This document shows positions 1 to 7,983 of a stretch of 64,000 bases of DNA, one piece after another. The notes under the pieces were generated by a model that saw nothing but the letters and a program-made list of their open reading frames with translations, was not told the origin of the DNA and ran no database searches. Both the position numbers and the translations under genes were made by a program. Origin of the DNA: Facklamia languida CCUG 37842 (GTDB taxonomy: Bacteria > Bacillota > Bacilli > Lactobacillales > Aerococcaceae); contig NZ_JH601133.1 of assembly GCF_000245795.1 (NCBI RefSeq), positions 429,288-493,287 of the forward strand. The letters are read 5' to 3'. Position 1 is the stretch's first letter, and each line of letters starts with the position of its first letter.

Positions 1-264
1 ATGTTGAGCAGCAATGGTCATCTTTCCGGGTGCATGGGGAGGTTTTGCGGTCGGCATAAACCAGACCTCATCCAGATCTAATTGACTACCAACTTGTTCT
101 GCCATCATCAAGTGCCCCAGATGAGGGGGATTAAAGGTCCCACCTAAGATTCCAATCCGTCGCCGTCCTGATTGATGGAGATCCTGTTGCATCCTAGTGA
201 GGTCTAACTGTTCACATGCCTGCTCGAGTGACTGAAGCGTGAGCTGAGAAATACTAGGCCGCAT
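1..264 (-). CDS. nadD: nicotinate-nucleotide adenylyltransferase, 3' part cut by window edge
   Basis: Catalyses NaMN + ATP to deamido-NAD in NAD biosynthesis. Eighty-eight codons are visible, reading off the left edge. After an N-terminal stretch of about 35 residues comes the adenylyltransferase signature [12 protein letters not shown], with the HxGH-type nucleotide-binding motif. The ATG at 264 follows a good ribosome binding site (GAAAGGAAG). The gene lies 12 bp behind yhbY in the usual Firmicutes order. The extension before GGTFNPP is longer than the few residues usual in this family. An internal start is possible, but the ribosome binding site favours the ATG at 264. Confidence 0.9.
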   Translation of the reverse strand, partial: MRPSISQLTLQSLEQACEQLDLTRMQQDLHQSGRRRIGILGGTFNPPHLGHLMMAEQVGSQLDLDEVWFMPTAKPPHAPGKMTIAAQH

Positions 265-276
265 ATATCTTCCTTT

Positions 277-594
277 CTAGCTCAGTTCCTGAATATCTAA
301 GCTTAATTTTTGATTTTTGCTTTCTTGAGACGGACGGTAAAGAATGGCTGTGTTTCCAATTGTTTGAACGACGACAGCTTGCAAAACCTCACTGAGCTGT
401 TGGGCTACTTCCTTGATTTCTTCGTCCGAATTCTGCAATACATTAAATTTTACCAGTTCGCGTTTATTTAAAGCCGCTTCAACCTGTTGAATAAAAACTT
501 CTGTCAATCCTAACTTTCCAATTTGAAATATCGCCTTCTCCTTCTGGGCGTACTTTCTTAAATACTTCATTTGTTGCTTATTCAATTCGATCAT
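277..594 (-). CDS. yhbY: YhbY-family CRM-domain RNA-binding protein
   Basis: Small (105 aa) ribosome-associated RNA-binding protein of the CRM/YhbY family, thought to bind pre-50S particles. It starts MIELNKQQMKYLRK and contains the family's basic patch and GKLGLTE segment (about residues 26-32), close to the GKxGLT consensus. The C-terminal 15 residues are polar and poorly conserved. It sits between yqeH and nadD. In Bacillus aroE lies between yqeH and yhbY. Here the gap is 20 bp and aroE is absent. Confidence 0.9.
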   Translation of the reverse strand: MIELNKQQMKYLRKYAQKEKAIFQIGKLGLTEVFIQQVEAALNKRELVKFNVLQNSDEEIKEVAQQLSEVLQAVVVQTIGNTAILYRPSQESKNQKLSLDIQELS

Positions 595-614
595 AAAGAC
601 TCCTTATCTTAATC

Positions 615-1736
615 TTAAATCAATGCTTGACGAATACTAAAGTGGATGCCCTTAGGAATCCAAACTTTTAGCTGAACCTTTTGATTCACACAGATCCAGC
701 CTAATCCAGAAATTGCTAAATCTTGGTTTGGCTCTAAGAATACAGTATGAGCAATCATTTCTGGGAACTCAACTAGCTGGTCAGTATAAGGGGGAGATAA
801 GAGGTCTCCTTGATGCTTACTAAGGAAGTCACTAGCACCCGCTAGCTTGCTTCTATGAAGGTAGAGATCATTTGAGGCATAACAGGTGAAGGAAGTCTTA
901 TCACCAGCAAGAAAGTCAATTTGAGCAAGTCCTGCTAAGAAAAGCGTTTGTTCAGGGTTTAGTTGAAAGGTCTTCGGTTTAATCCGCTTGCTTGGCAGGA
1001 TATTTTTGACCCCTCTTCGATCTAAATAATGAGCCAATTGGTGGGACTGAATGATTCCAGGGGTATCAATAATGGCGGTCTGGTCCGTCACAGGGATAAC
1101 AATCTTGTCTAGGGTTGTCCCCGGATGATTAGAGGTCGTGATGACACCTTGTTCGCCACCAAAATGGCGAATTAACTGATTCATAAGGGTCGATTTGCCA
1201 ACATTAGTAACCCCGACTAAGTAGACATTCTTGGTCTTAAGGGCGGTTTTGATTAAGTCAAAAAGAGGGTGGAGAGTCGATTCTTTGTGGGCTGATAGCA
1301 AAAGAATCTCACTGGCAATTAAACCATTCTCTCGTAAACACTCTTTCAACCAATGTTTAACCCGGTTCGCCTTAACAGATTTGGGAAGTAGGTCCATCTT
1401 ATTTGCTACGACGACAAAGGGTTGTTTACCAATAATCCGTGAAAAACCACTGATGAGGCTTCCCTCAACGTCAAAAATGTCGACAACTTTTACCACTAGA
1501 GCCTCTTCATCAGCAAGGCTAGAAAGGTGGTCTCGAAAGACTTCTTCTGAGACTTCTACCGGATGTAATTCATTGTAATGGCGCAATCGGAAACAACGTT
1601 GACAGTAAAAACCGTCTTCTTCTATTCCTTTCTTAAAAGCGGATTCAGGTAAATAGCCAGCTCGATCGGGATCCTCCCATTGAATCATCGCTCCACAACC
1701 GATACATTGGTAATTCCATTCCTGGTCATTAGTCAA
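615..1736 (-). CDS. yqeH: ribosome biogenesis GTPase YqeH
   Basis: Circularly permuted GTPase needed for 30S assembly. An N-terminal zinc finger (CIGCG ... CQRC) is followed by the GTPase motifs in permuted order: G4 (NKMD), then the P-loop GVTNVGKS, then G3 (DTPG). A C-terminal RNA-binding-like region follows. I place the start at the TTG at 1736: it follows a GGGGGG ribosome binding site at good distance, overlaps the yqeG stop by 8 bp, and puts the zinc finger near the N-terminus as in Bacillus. An upstream TTG at 1766 would add 10 residues but has no ribosome binding site. About 373 aa. Confidence 0.92.
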   Translation of the reverse strand: MTNDQEWNYQCIGCGAMIQWEDPDRAGYLPESAFKKGIEEDGFYCQRCFRLRHYNELHPVEVSEEVFRDHLSSLADEEALVVKVVDIFDVEGSLISGFSRIIGKQPFVVVANKMDLLPKSVKANRVKHWLKECLRENGLIASEILLLSAHKESTLHPLFDLIKTALKTKNVYLVGVTNVGKSTLMNQLIRHFGGEQGVITTSNHPGTTLDKIVIPVTDQTAIIDTPGIIQSHQLAHYLDRRGVKNILPSKRIKPKTFQLNPEQTLFLAGLAQIDFLAGDKTSFTCYASNDLYLHRSKLAGASDFLSKHQGDLLSPPYTDQLVEFPEMIAHTVFLEPNQDLAISGLGWICVNQKVQLKVWIPKGIHFSIRQALI

Positions 1737-2253
1737 GTTGGTCCCCCCAATCTTCATGACGATCAATCCCGATAGATGCTAAAGCAATCTTTTCCAAGAA
1801 ACGGTTCAGACCTGTATAAATGTTATCGTTATCTACCAGCGGCTTCACCAGGATAACCTTCAGACCCAAACGATTCGCTCCGATCACATCTGTCATCACT
1901 TGATCCCCAATCACTGCAATGTTTTCTTTTGGCAAGTCTAACTTCTTCATCGCCTGCTTAAAGTTTCTTGAAAGTGGCTTATAAGCCCTTCCCTGATAGG
2001 GAATATCGAGGGGCTTGGCTACGCGTGCTACCCGATTCGTATGATTATTTGAGAGAATATAAAGTTTGATCCCACTACTTGCCAAGTCCTGCGCCCAGGA
2101 CCTTAATTGAGGTGTATGGTCATGCTCATTCCATGCGAGCAAGGTGTTATCTAAATCCACGATGACTCCTTTAATGCCATGGTTCAGCAGATCTTGTGGG
2201 CTCAAACGATAGATTGAATTGATATGCCAAGTCGGGGTTACGAACATCTTCAT
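1729..2253 (-). CDS. yqeG: YqeG-family HAD-IIIA phosphatase
   Basis: HAD-superfamily phosphatase of 174 aa, first gene of the yqeG-yqeH-yhbY-nadD operon. HAD motif I is DLDNTLL (about residue 33), motif II is the LSNNHT region, and the C-terminal acidic motif is GDQVMTD. The substrate is not established. Genetic context ties the family to ribosome or nucleotide metabolism. The GGAG upstream is about 14 bp from the ATG, which is rather far, so the exact start is less certain than the identity. Confidence 0.88.
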   Translation of the reverse strand: MKMFVTPTWHINSIYRLSPQDLLNHGIKGVIVDLDNTLLAWNEHDHTPQLRSWAQDLASSGIKLYILSNNHTNRVARVAKPLDIPYQGRAYKPLSRNFKQAMKKLDLPKENIAVIGDQVMTDVIGANRLGLKVILVKPLVDNDNIYTGLNRFLEKIALASIGIDRHEDWGDQLD

Positions 2254-2298
2254 AGCTTGTTGGAGACTCCTTTATAAAATTCTGAAATTATTGGTTCT

Positions 2299-2307
2299 AT
2301 TATAACA
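2299..2307 (-). promoter_or_regulatory. extended -10 promoter for the yqeG operon
   Basis: On the minus strand this reads TGTTATAAT, a perfect -10 hexamer with the TGn extension, about 45 bp upstream of the yqeG start codon. No convincing -35 lies 17 bp upstream, as is common with extended -10 promoters. Assignment is by motif only. Confidence 0.5.
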
Positions 2308-2391
2308 TAACCCATCGGCCTGAGAGGGTTCACCGCCTCAATCGAAGGAAGCATTATGAAGGAAAGTTACAAAGGCTTATCCTGTCATAGT

Positions 2392-2420
2392 AAAAAGAGC
2401 AGCTGGTCGGCTACTCTTTT
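2392..2420 (-). terminator. intrinsic terminator after the ykuJ-like gene
   Basis: Inverted repeat with arms AAAAGAG and CTCTTTT plus an inner AGC/GCT pairing. It is followed on the minus strand by TTTTTA and lies 18 bp beyond the stop codon of the YkuJ-like gene. Confidence 0.6.
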
Positions 2421-2437
2421 GAATGGTTGAATCATCA

Positions 2438-2665
2438 TTAACCCAATAAATCAAATATCTCAATTGCAACTAAATCAACGTTGTCAAAACGAAAGATTGT
2501 GCCTGTACTTGATTCCGTCATCTCAAAAGCATCTTCACTCGGAATATAAGCAACTTGACACTTCTCCACGCCATCCAATTCAAATCGTCTTACCTCTGGC
2601 TCTTCAGTTGCTTTGGTCATTGTCTCTAAACGCTGGATAATCCCGGTTAATACCGAAGCTTTCAT
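2438..2665 (-). CDS. YkuJ / DUF1797-family small protein
   Basis: A 75-residue acidic protein that resembles B. subtilis YkuJ (DUF1797), as I recall that sequence. The shared features are an N-terminal GIIQRL segment, a central beta-rich part with GTIFRFDN, and the end VAIEIFDLL. Function is unknown in the family. It stands alone, with its own terminator behind and about 80 bp to the next gene upstream, so it is probably monocistronic. Confidence 0.75.
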   Translation of the reverse strand: MKASVLTGIIQRLETMTKATEEPEVRRFELDGVEKCQVAYIPSEDAFEMTESSTGTIFRFDNVDLVAIEIFDLLG

Positions 2666-2743
2666 ACTATTTCCCCACTCTCTCTTATGTAGCCAACTTA
2701 TTATAATACGTATAGTAACAAACTATCTTCTAAATGCAAGAAT

Positions 2744-3619
2744 TTAGTCTTCTGCCTCATCCTTCCACCAGAGCTTTATTAGTGCCTGCGTTCCAGCATC
2801 CGCATAACCTAAATCTGAGAGCTTTTGATATAAGTCATAAGCTAGTTGAGTACCTGGAAGTTCGAGTTCCGATTCTAAGGCAATACCTAAATCTTTAATA
2901 TAATGTTTGACAAAAAAACCAGGCGAATAATCCTCATTCAAAATCCGAGGGCCGTAATTGGCCAGCGACCAATTATTGGCTGCACCGCCGGTTAAAGTCT
3001 GAATAACCTTATCCAGGTCGAGACCATTGGCACGTGCATAACGCAAGGTCTCCACCATCCCGGTCATTGTACCGGCGATCATGATTTGGTTGCTGGCCTT
3101 AGCATGCTGGCCAGATCCCGGTCCGCCATGCAGGACAATTGAATGACTAAAGCATTTTAAGATTGATTCAACAGCCTCTAACCCCTCTTGATCCCCACCA
3201 ACCATTGCGGTAAGGCTTCCTCGCTTAGCTCCAAGGTCCCCTCCCGATACAGGTGCATCTAAGACCTTGACTCCTTTTTCTTGGCCTTGCTCAGATAATT
3301 TAATAGCTAATTTAGGACTTGAGGTTGTTAGGTCCACAAATATTTGCCCTTCTCGGCTACCAGCGAACAAACCATCTTCCCCTAAGTAAACTGCTTCCAC
3401 ATCACTAGGATAACCAACTATGGTGAGCACCACATCTGTTTCTGACGCAACTTGGCGTGGGCTCTCGCACCATTTTGCCCCTTGTTCGACTAGAGCTTGC
3501 GCTTTTGACTGGGTCCGATTATAAACAAATAAGGGGTAACCGGCATCCAAAAGATGTTGGGCCATGGCTTGACCCATCACACCTAGCCCGATAAATCCGA
3601 CTCTTTTTTTATTTTGCAT
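2744..3619 (-). CDS. NAD(P)-dependent beta-hydroxyacid dehydrogenase (3-hydroxyisobutyrate dehydrogenase family)
   Basis: About 291 aa. The N-terminal Rossmann motif GFIGLGVMG is typical of the HIBADH / tartronate-semialdehyde reductase / GLYR family. The substrate-binding motif DAPVSGGDLGA (about residue 118) follows, and the catalytic-lysine segment GQHAKASNQ (around residue 170) comes later. The substrate cannot be told from sequence. I use the ATG at 3619, which has GGAGG 8 bp upstream, rather than the TTG at 3640. The start overlaps the end of the upstream glycosyltransferase gene by 11 bp, so the two are translationally coupled. No metabolic link between them is obvious. Confidence 0.85.
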   Translation of the reverse strand: MQNKKRVGFIGLGVMGQAMAQHLLDAGYPLFVYNRTQSKAQALVEQGAKWCESPRQVASETDVVLTIVGYPSDVEAVYLGEDGLFAGSREGQIFVDLTTSSPKLAIKLSEQGQEKGVKVLDAPVSGGDLGAKRGSLTAMVGGDQEGLEAVESILKCFSHSIVLHGGPGSGQHAKASNQIMIAGTMTGMVETLRYARANGLDLDKVIQTLTGGAANNWSLANYGPRILNEDYSPGFFVKHYIKDLGIALESELELPGTQLAYDLYQKLSDLGYADAGTQALIKLWWKDEAED

Positions 3620-4829
3620 TTGCTTTTCCTCCGATGACAATTTCTCGTATCACATTTTTCACTTTGCCAAATACCGCATCAAAAATCCCTCGATCGTGAT
3701 GGCGATGCTTTTGAATGAGGGACTGGTAGTAGTCCATAACACTCTCAGCAAACTTACCCGATGATAGATCATATAAACATTCAGGATTGATCTCATGAAC
3801 TTTTCCTTGGTTGATTAGGTCTAGAAAGTCCTGACTGGCCTCAACCATCGAATACTGGTCATCGAATAAAACGCCAAATTCTGGTTGCGTGATGATCGTT
3901 TCTAAATAGTCATTGCGTTTAGCAATAATCGGGCATCGGTTCACAATCGCTTCTAAATAGGTCAACCCTTGTGATTCCGAATCACTTGCATTTAAATATA
4001 GATCCGCCATCTGATAATAGGTCCCGACCTGGTCATGGTCGACAAAGCCAACAAAATCAATACCTAATTGGTACTTACGGTTATAATTCTCCAAGGTCTC
4101 TCTTTCTGGTCCATCCCCTGCCACAACTAAGCGCAAATGGTCGTGACTTTCCTGGAGCTTCCGGTAAGTTTCTAGCACTTGGATGATATTCTTTTCTTTT
4201 GATAGACGGGACAGAGATAAAAGCACCTTCTCGTCTTTACTAATACCTAACTGACCCCTTAAATTGTCAGCTGCTTGTGGATCATAGGGGGGAATCACTA
4301 CTCCCGTTGCAATAATTCGAATGGGAACATTGATTCCGTATGAAAGCAAGGTGTCCTTAGTTAATTGACTCGGAGCAATCACCCCATCTGAAAGGTTACA
4401 ATATTGACGGGATAATAAGCGAACATGACTAGCTTGTACTAACAGACCATCCAAGATGTAATGGGTATAGTTCTCATACATCGTATGGTAAGTGTGGACA
4501 TTAGGAATATTTAATCGGCTTGCAACATACTTGCCAGCCAGCCCCATTGAAAATTCTGTATGGGTGTGAATGATATCGATGTCCATTGATCGCGCAATCT
4601 TCAAACAGCGGTCAAATCCCCGATATGCAATACGACGATCTGAAAAGCTCAAAAATGGGATACTGGCTACTCGCACAACATCTGGTTCTGGTTGTGCTTT
4701 AGGGTCTGTTGTAGTGAATATAATCACTTCATGTCCCTGTTGTCGTAATTCTTCTGTCAGAACCTTAATTGATGTCGATACCCCACTTAATTGAGGAAAG
4801 TAGGTATCGGTAAACATCCCTATCTTCAT
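3609..4829 (-). CDS. GT4 glycosyltransferase, probable glycolipid (diacylglycerol glucosyltransferase) type
   Basis: Retaining glycosyltransferase of 406 aa. The N-terminal IGMFTDTYFPQLSGVSTSI is typical of GT4 enzymes that glucosylate diacylglycerol in Lactobacillales (BgsB/LafA-like). The donor-site motif is the E-x7-E around ESQGLTYLEA (about residue 310). No transmembrane segment is seen, consistent with a membrane-peripheral enzyme. If the assignment is right it makes the glycolipid anchor of lipoteichoic acid. No second GT of that pathway is adjacent. It is coupled by overlap to the dehydrogenase gene downstream. Family certain, substrate inferred. Confidence 0.8.
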   Translation of the reverse strand: MKIGMFTDTYFPQLSGVSTSIKVLTEELRQQGHEVIIFTTTDPKAQPEPDVVRVASIPFLSFSDRRIAYRGFDRCLKIARSMDIDIIHTHTEFSMGLAGKYVASRLNIPNVHTYHTMYENYTHYILDGLLVQASHVRLLSRQYCNLSDGVIAPSQLTKDTLLSYGINVPIRIIATGVVIPPYDPQAADNLRGQLGISKDEKVLLSLSRLSKEKNIIQVLETYRKLQESHDHLRLVVAGDGPERETLENYNRKYQLGIDFVGFVDHDQVGTYYQMADLYLNASDSESQGLTYLEAIVNRCPIIAKRNDYLETIITQPEFGVLFDDQYSMVEASQDFLDLINQGKVHEINPECLYDLSSGKFAESVMDYYQSLIQKHRHHDRGIFDAVFGKVKNVIREIVIGGKANAK

Positions 4830-4965
4830 AGTACTTCCTTTCTATTTATAGATACTTGAATACTCCCCTCAATTATAGACAATTTGATCGAAAATAAAAA
4901 GGACATTTCACGGCTTCCTAAGGGGGATAATCCCACAACCTACCATAGGAAAATTGATAAAAGTA

Positions 4966-4974
4966 TGGTATAAT
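4966..4974 (+). promoter_or_regulatory. extended -10 promoter for folT
   Basis: TGGTATAAT, a consensus -10 with the TGn extension and a poor -35 (TAGGAA) 17 bp upstream. The predicted transcript starts near 4981, giving a leader of about 200 nt that contains the THF riboswitch. Confidence 0.6.
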
Positions 4975-5032
4975 CCGTTTGATCGAACGAATCGATCTTT
5001 ATTTAAATCGGAATGTCGTCAGGTCACTCGTC

Positions 5033-5126
5033 AGAGTAAAAGTAAGGCGTAAAGTGTTATGGGATGGAATGTTGCCCATAAACGAAAACACATTTTTGAG
5101 TTGCGGTCTTACTTTGCATTCGCTAC
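5033..5126 (+). promoter_or_regulatory. tetrahydrofolate (folT-type) riboswitch
   Basis: The segment runs AGAGTAAAAGTAAGGCG, AAAGTGT, GGATGGAATGTTGCCC, AACGAAAACAC, TTGCGGTCTTACTTTGCATTCGCT. It follows, block by block, the THF riboswitch I recall from streptococcal folT leaders. Stem AAGTAAG (5038-5044) pairs with CTTACTT (5108-5114). A second arm, AAGTGT, pairs with ACACATT around the AACGAA segment. The hairpin ATGGG/CCCAT occupies the third arm. The outer P1 is short (GUCAG with CUAC). It lies immediately upstream of a folate transporter gene, which fits the family. Confidence 0.88.
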
Positions 5127-5173
5127 ATAGAATATTAAATATGTAGCTCTCTGTGTACTTTACAAAAGGAGAG
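5122..5173 (+). promoter_or_regulatory. expression platform: hairpin plus ribosome-binding-site sequestering stem
   Basis: Two adjoining hairpins follow the aptamer. GCTACATA (5122-5129) pairs perfectly with TATGTAGC (5140-5147). CTCTCT (5147-5152) pairs with GGAGAG (5168-5173), which is the folT ribosome binding site and is followed by TTTTTT. The 5' arm of the first hairpin shares bases with the 3' side of riboswitch P1. Ligand binding could therefore exchange structures and hide the ribosome binding site, or form a terminator. Pairings are seen in the sequence; the switching mechanism is inferred. Confidence 0.6.
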
Positions 5174-5182
5174 TTTTTTATT

Positions 5183-5725
5183 ATGGAAAAAGAAGTTCGT
5201 TACACCCATCAAGGTCGACTCTCGACCCTTCAAATCACCTTGCTCGGTATTATCCTTGGATTAAGGATTGCCCTTAGTTTTGTGCCAGGTTTAAACTTTG
5301 GAAATTTGGTACAAATTGGCTTTGGCTTTATCGGCGCCGCCCTATCCGGCGCACTTTTTGGTCCTTGGTACTCACTCATTGTCGCCATTGCGAATGACCT
5401 CATCACAGCCATGCTGCATGGTGATAATTTCTTTCTCGGCTTCACCCTATCCGCCGCGTTAGGTGGAATTATTTACGGGTACTTCCTATGGCGCAAACCC
5501 CTTGATTGGAAGCAAATTATCCCAGCTGTTCTACTCATCACACTCGTGATCAACATCGGACTCAACTCCATTTGGATCAAGGTGATGTATGGCAAAGCAT
5601 GGGCAGCCTTCATGCCAATGCGAATTGTCAAAAATTTGATTTCTTTACCCCTCAACTCCATCATCCTATATTTAATCTTTAACATTCCGGTTGTAAAGAA
5701 ATTTATTGAACGCTATCGCTTCTAA
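5183..5725 (+). CDS. folT: folate ECF transporter S component FolT
   Basis: Substrate-binding membrane subunit of an energy-coupling-factor transporter for folate. About 180 aa with some five to six hydrophobic segments. The N-terminal region includes TLLGIILGLRIALSF, and the family's G/A-rich GFIGAALSGALFGPWYSLIVA stretch is split across the middle. I use the ATG at 5183 behind AAAAGGAGAG. An in-frame GTG at 5153 would start inside the regulatory hairpin. The shared ECF module (EcfA, EcfA', EcfT) is not in this window. Specificity for folate is supported by the THF riboswitch just upstream. Confidence 0.88.
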   Translation: MEKEVRYTHQGRLSTLQITLLGIILGLRIALSFVPGLNFGNLVQIGFGFIGAALSGALFGPWYSLIVAIANDLITAMLHGDNFFLGFTLSAALGGIIYGYFLWRKPLDWKQIIPAVLLITLVINIGLNSIWIKVMYGKAWAAFMPMRIVKNLISLPLNSIILYLIFNIPVVKKFIERYRF

Positions 5726-5767
5726 CAGAATTTCCGATTTAAATAAAACACCTCTAAGCTATTAACC

Positions 5768-5809
5768 AAAAAAGGAAGTAGGCAATCGTCATTGCTTACT
5801 TCCTTTTTA
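5768..5809. terminator. bidirectional terminator between folT and ptsI
   Basis: Long near-perfect hairpin: AAAAAAGGAAGTAGGCAAT and ATTGCTTACTTCCTTTTTA with loop CGTC. A T-run on one side and an A-run on the other serve both converging genes. Confidence 0.85.
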
Positions 5810-5846
5810 TTTGATGCGATCATCTAATGAGTGAGTTACTCTTCAG

Positions 5847-7571
5847 CTAAGATGCTTCAAAATCCCTCACTAACTTAACCACTTCCTCAGCAGTTGCACA
5901 TTCTGTAATCGCCTTTTGAGCCAATTCCTGAGCCTGGGCGGTCGTCCATTCACTCACTAACTTCCGGGTCGGTAGGATACTGGATGCAGACATTGAGAAC
6001 TCATCCAAGCCTAATCCTAATAGCAAGGGAATGGCAATCGGATCTGCTGCCATCTCACCACACATCCCCGTCCATTTACCCGCTTGATGGGAAGCTTGTA
6101 TCACATGATGAACTAGTCTCAAAATAGCTGGGTGATATGGCTGATAAAGATAGGCGACCTGTTCATTCATGCGATCGGCAGCCATGGTATATTGAATTAG
6201 ATCATTCGTGCCAATTGAGAAAAAATCAACCTCTTGCGCAAATTGATCTGCAAGCACAGCTGCTGCTGGGATTTCAATCATAATGCCCAATTCAATAGTC
6301 TGTGATACTTCAATTCCTTCAGCCTGTAATTCTCTTTGAGCTTGTTGGAAAATTTCCTTAGCCTTTCTAAATTCTTCGACAGTCGCAATCATCGGAAACA
6401 TGATCTTCAAATTCCCGTGAACGGAAGCCCGGAGTAAGGCTCTTAATTGCGTCTTAAACATCTCTTGACGGTCTAAAGAAATCCGAATTGCACGGTAACC
6501 CAAGAATGGGTTCATCTCTTTAGGTAAATCTAGATAAGGCAGGCTCTTGTCTCCACCGATATCCATGGTCCGAACAACAACCCCTTTGGGGTGCATCTCG
6601 CAAAGAGCTTGACGATAAGCTGCGTATTGTTCATCTTCACTCGGCAAATTCTTGGCATCCATATAGAGAAACTCGGTCCGATAGAGCCCTACACCATCTG
6701 CCCCATTGGCTTTAACTCCTGCCAAGTCCTTAGGAGTCCCAATATTGGCTGCAATCTCGATTTCTTTACCATCTTTTGTTGCTGATTTCACGTCAATCAA
6801 GGCTTGTAACTGCCGACGCTGGTCCTGATAAGAAATCTGTTCTTCTTGGTAAGTCTTCAATTCCTCTGCATCAGAATCGACGATGGCCTCTCCCTTAATT
6901 GCATCAACAATCAACTTCTGACCTTGTTGGACGTGATCTAAGATCCCAGTTGCGCCAACAATAGCAGGGATTTCTAGAGATCTTGCCATAATGGCAGAGT
7001 GCGAGGTGCGTCCCCCCACCTCTGTTACAAAAGCCTTAACATGCTTTTTGTTGAGCTGAGCGGTATCACTAGGCGTCAAGTCATGGGCTACAACGATGAC
7101 TTCATGATCGATCGTAGATGGATTCGGCAATTCGACACCTAAGAGTGCCGCTAATAAGCGCTGACTGACATCCTTTAAATCGGCCGCTCGTTCTTGCATA
7201 TAAGGGTTATCTTCCATGGCTTCAAACATTTGGATATAAGTAGCCGTCACTTGGTCTAGCGCCAACTCGGCATTGACCTGCTCTTCTTCGACCACTTGCT
7301 GAATTTGTGTCAAATACTCTGGATCCTCTAACACCAATAAATGTGCATCGAAAACTTGCGCCTCATCCTCACCTAACTGTTGTTGGGCATGGTGGCGAAT
7401 TTTTTTTATTTCACCCTTTGCTTGATCAACAGCTGTATTCAAACGCGCAAGTTCCTCTTGGACATTATCTATTGTCACTTTCTCATATGTCAGTACAGGA
7501 TCCACTAACAAATAGACGGGTGCAATTGCAATCCCCTCACTTGCTGCGATCCCAGTTATCTTTTGACTCAT
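5847..7571 (-). CDS. ptsI: phosphoenolpyruvate-protein phosphotransferase, enzyme I of the PTS
   Basis: 574 aa, the usual length. Transfers phosphate from PEP to HPr in the cytoplasm. The N-terminal HPr-binding helices are followed by the phospho-histidine site [12 protein letters not shown] (His191). The C-terminal PEP-binding TIM barrel has the signatures [17 protein letters not shown] and the GTNDLIQY active-site region. The start ATG shares one base with the ptsH stop (TAATG), so HPr and enzyme I are co-translated. Confidence 0.97.
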   Translation of the reverse strand: MSQKITGIAASEGIAIAPVYLLVDPVLTYEKVTIDNVQEELARLNTAVDQAKGEIKKIRHHAQQQLGEDEAQVFDAHLLVLEDPEYLTQIQQVVEEEQVNAELALDQVTATYIQMFEAMEDNPYMQERAADLKDVSQRLLAALLGVELPNPSTIDHEVIVVAHDLTPSDTAQLNKKHVKAFVTEVGGRTSHSAIMARSLEIPAIVGATGILDHVQQGQKLIVDAIKGEAIVDSDAEELKTYQEEQISYQDQRRQLQALIDVKSATKDGKEIEIAANIGTPKDLAGVKANGADGVGLYRTEFLYMDAKNLPSEDEQYAAYRQALCEMHPKGVVVRTMDIGGDKSLPYLDLPKEMNPFLGYRAIRISLDRQEMFKTQLRALLRASVHGNLKIMFPMIATVEEFRKAKEIFQQAQRELQAEGIEVSQTIELGIMIEIPAAAVLADQFAQEVDFFSIGTNDLIQYTMAADRMNEQVAYLYQPYHPAILRLVHHVIQASHQAGKWTGMCGEMAADPIAIPLLLGLGLDEFSMSASSILPTRKLVSEWTTAQAQELAQKAITECATAEEVVKLVRDFEAS

Positions 7572-7837
7572 TATTCTGAGAGCCCTTCTTTTTTCATTGT
7601 CTCGCTAATTGCTTCGATTGCTTCAACTTCATCAGACCCTTCAGCCGAGATCGTTACATCTGAGCCTTGCCCCACACCAAGAGACATGACGCCCATGATG
7701 GACTTAAGGTTCACTGATTTCTCTTTGTATTCTAAGTTGATATCAGAAGAGAATTTGCTAGCTGTTTGAACGAGTAACGTTGCTGGCCGAGCATGAATCC
7801 CAGTTTCTGCTATAATATGAAAATCTTTTCTTTCCAT
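7571..7837 (-). CDS. ptsH: phosphocarrier protein HPr
   Basis: 88 aa. His15 in GIHARPAT accepts phosphate from enzyme I. Ser46 in [10 protein letters not shown] is the HPr-kinase site used for CcpA-mediated catabolite control in Firmicutes. Both sites are intact, so catabolite repression through P-Ser-HPr is expected. First gene of ptsHI. Confidence 0.97.
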   Translation of the reverse strand: MERKDFHIIAETGIHARPATLLVQTASKFSSDINLEYKEKSVNLKSIMGVMSLGVGQGSDVTISAEGSDEVEAIEAISETMKKEGLSE

Positions 7838-7931
7838 CTGAATCGCTCCTTATCCTATCTTGATAGTCTCTAATTCCAAGTCGAACGCCGCTTATTCAAT
7901 CTTAGCTATAAGCTTAACGTCGCCTATGGCT

Positions 7932-7961
7932 ATTATACACAAAAGCGCATTCAATTGCTAA
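7932..7961 (-). promoter_or_regulatory. ptsHI promoter with cre-like element
   Basis: On the minus strand TTAGCA, an 18 bp spacer and TATAAT lie about 95 bp upstream of ptsH. The spacer holds TGAATGCGCTTTTG (7940-7953), which matches the CcpA site core (GCGCTT) but departs from consensus in the flanks. Promoter reasonably supported; cre element tentative. Confidence 0.5.
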
Positions 7962-7983
7962 AAAAACATGTTTCGTCAATGAT

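Noticed and set aside
1231-1578. 115-codon open frame on the plus strand opposite yqeH
   Set aside because: It is antisense to a conserved GTPase with all motifs, and has no ribosome binding site or recognisable protein.
5153-5182. GTG start 30 bp upstream for folT
   Set aside because: It lies inside the regulatory hairpin and precedes the Shine-Dalgarno; ATG 5183 fits the family start and the ribosome binding site.
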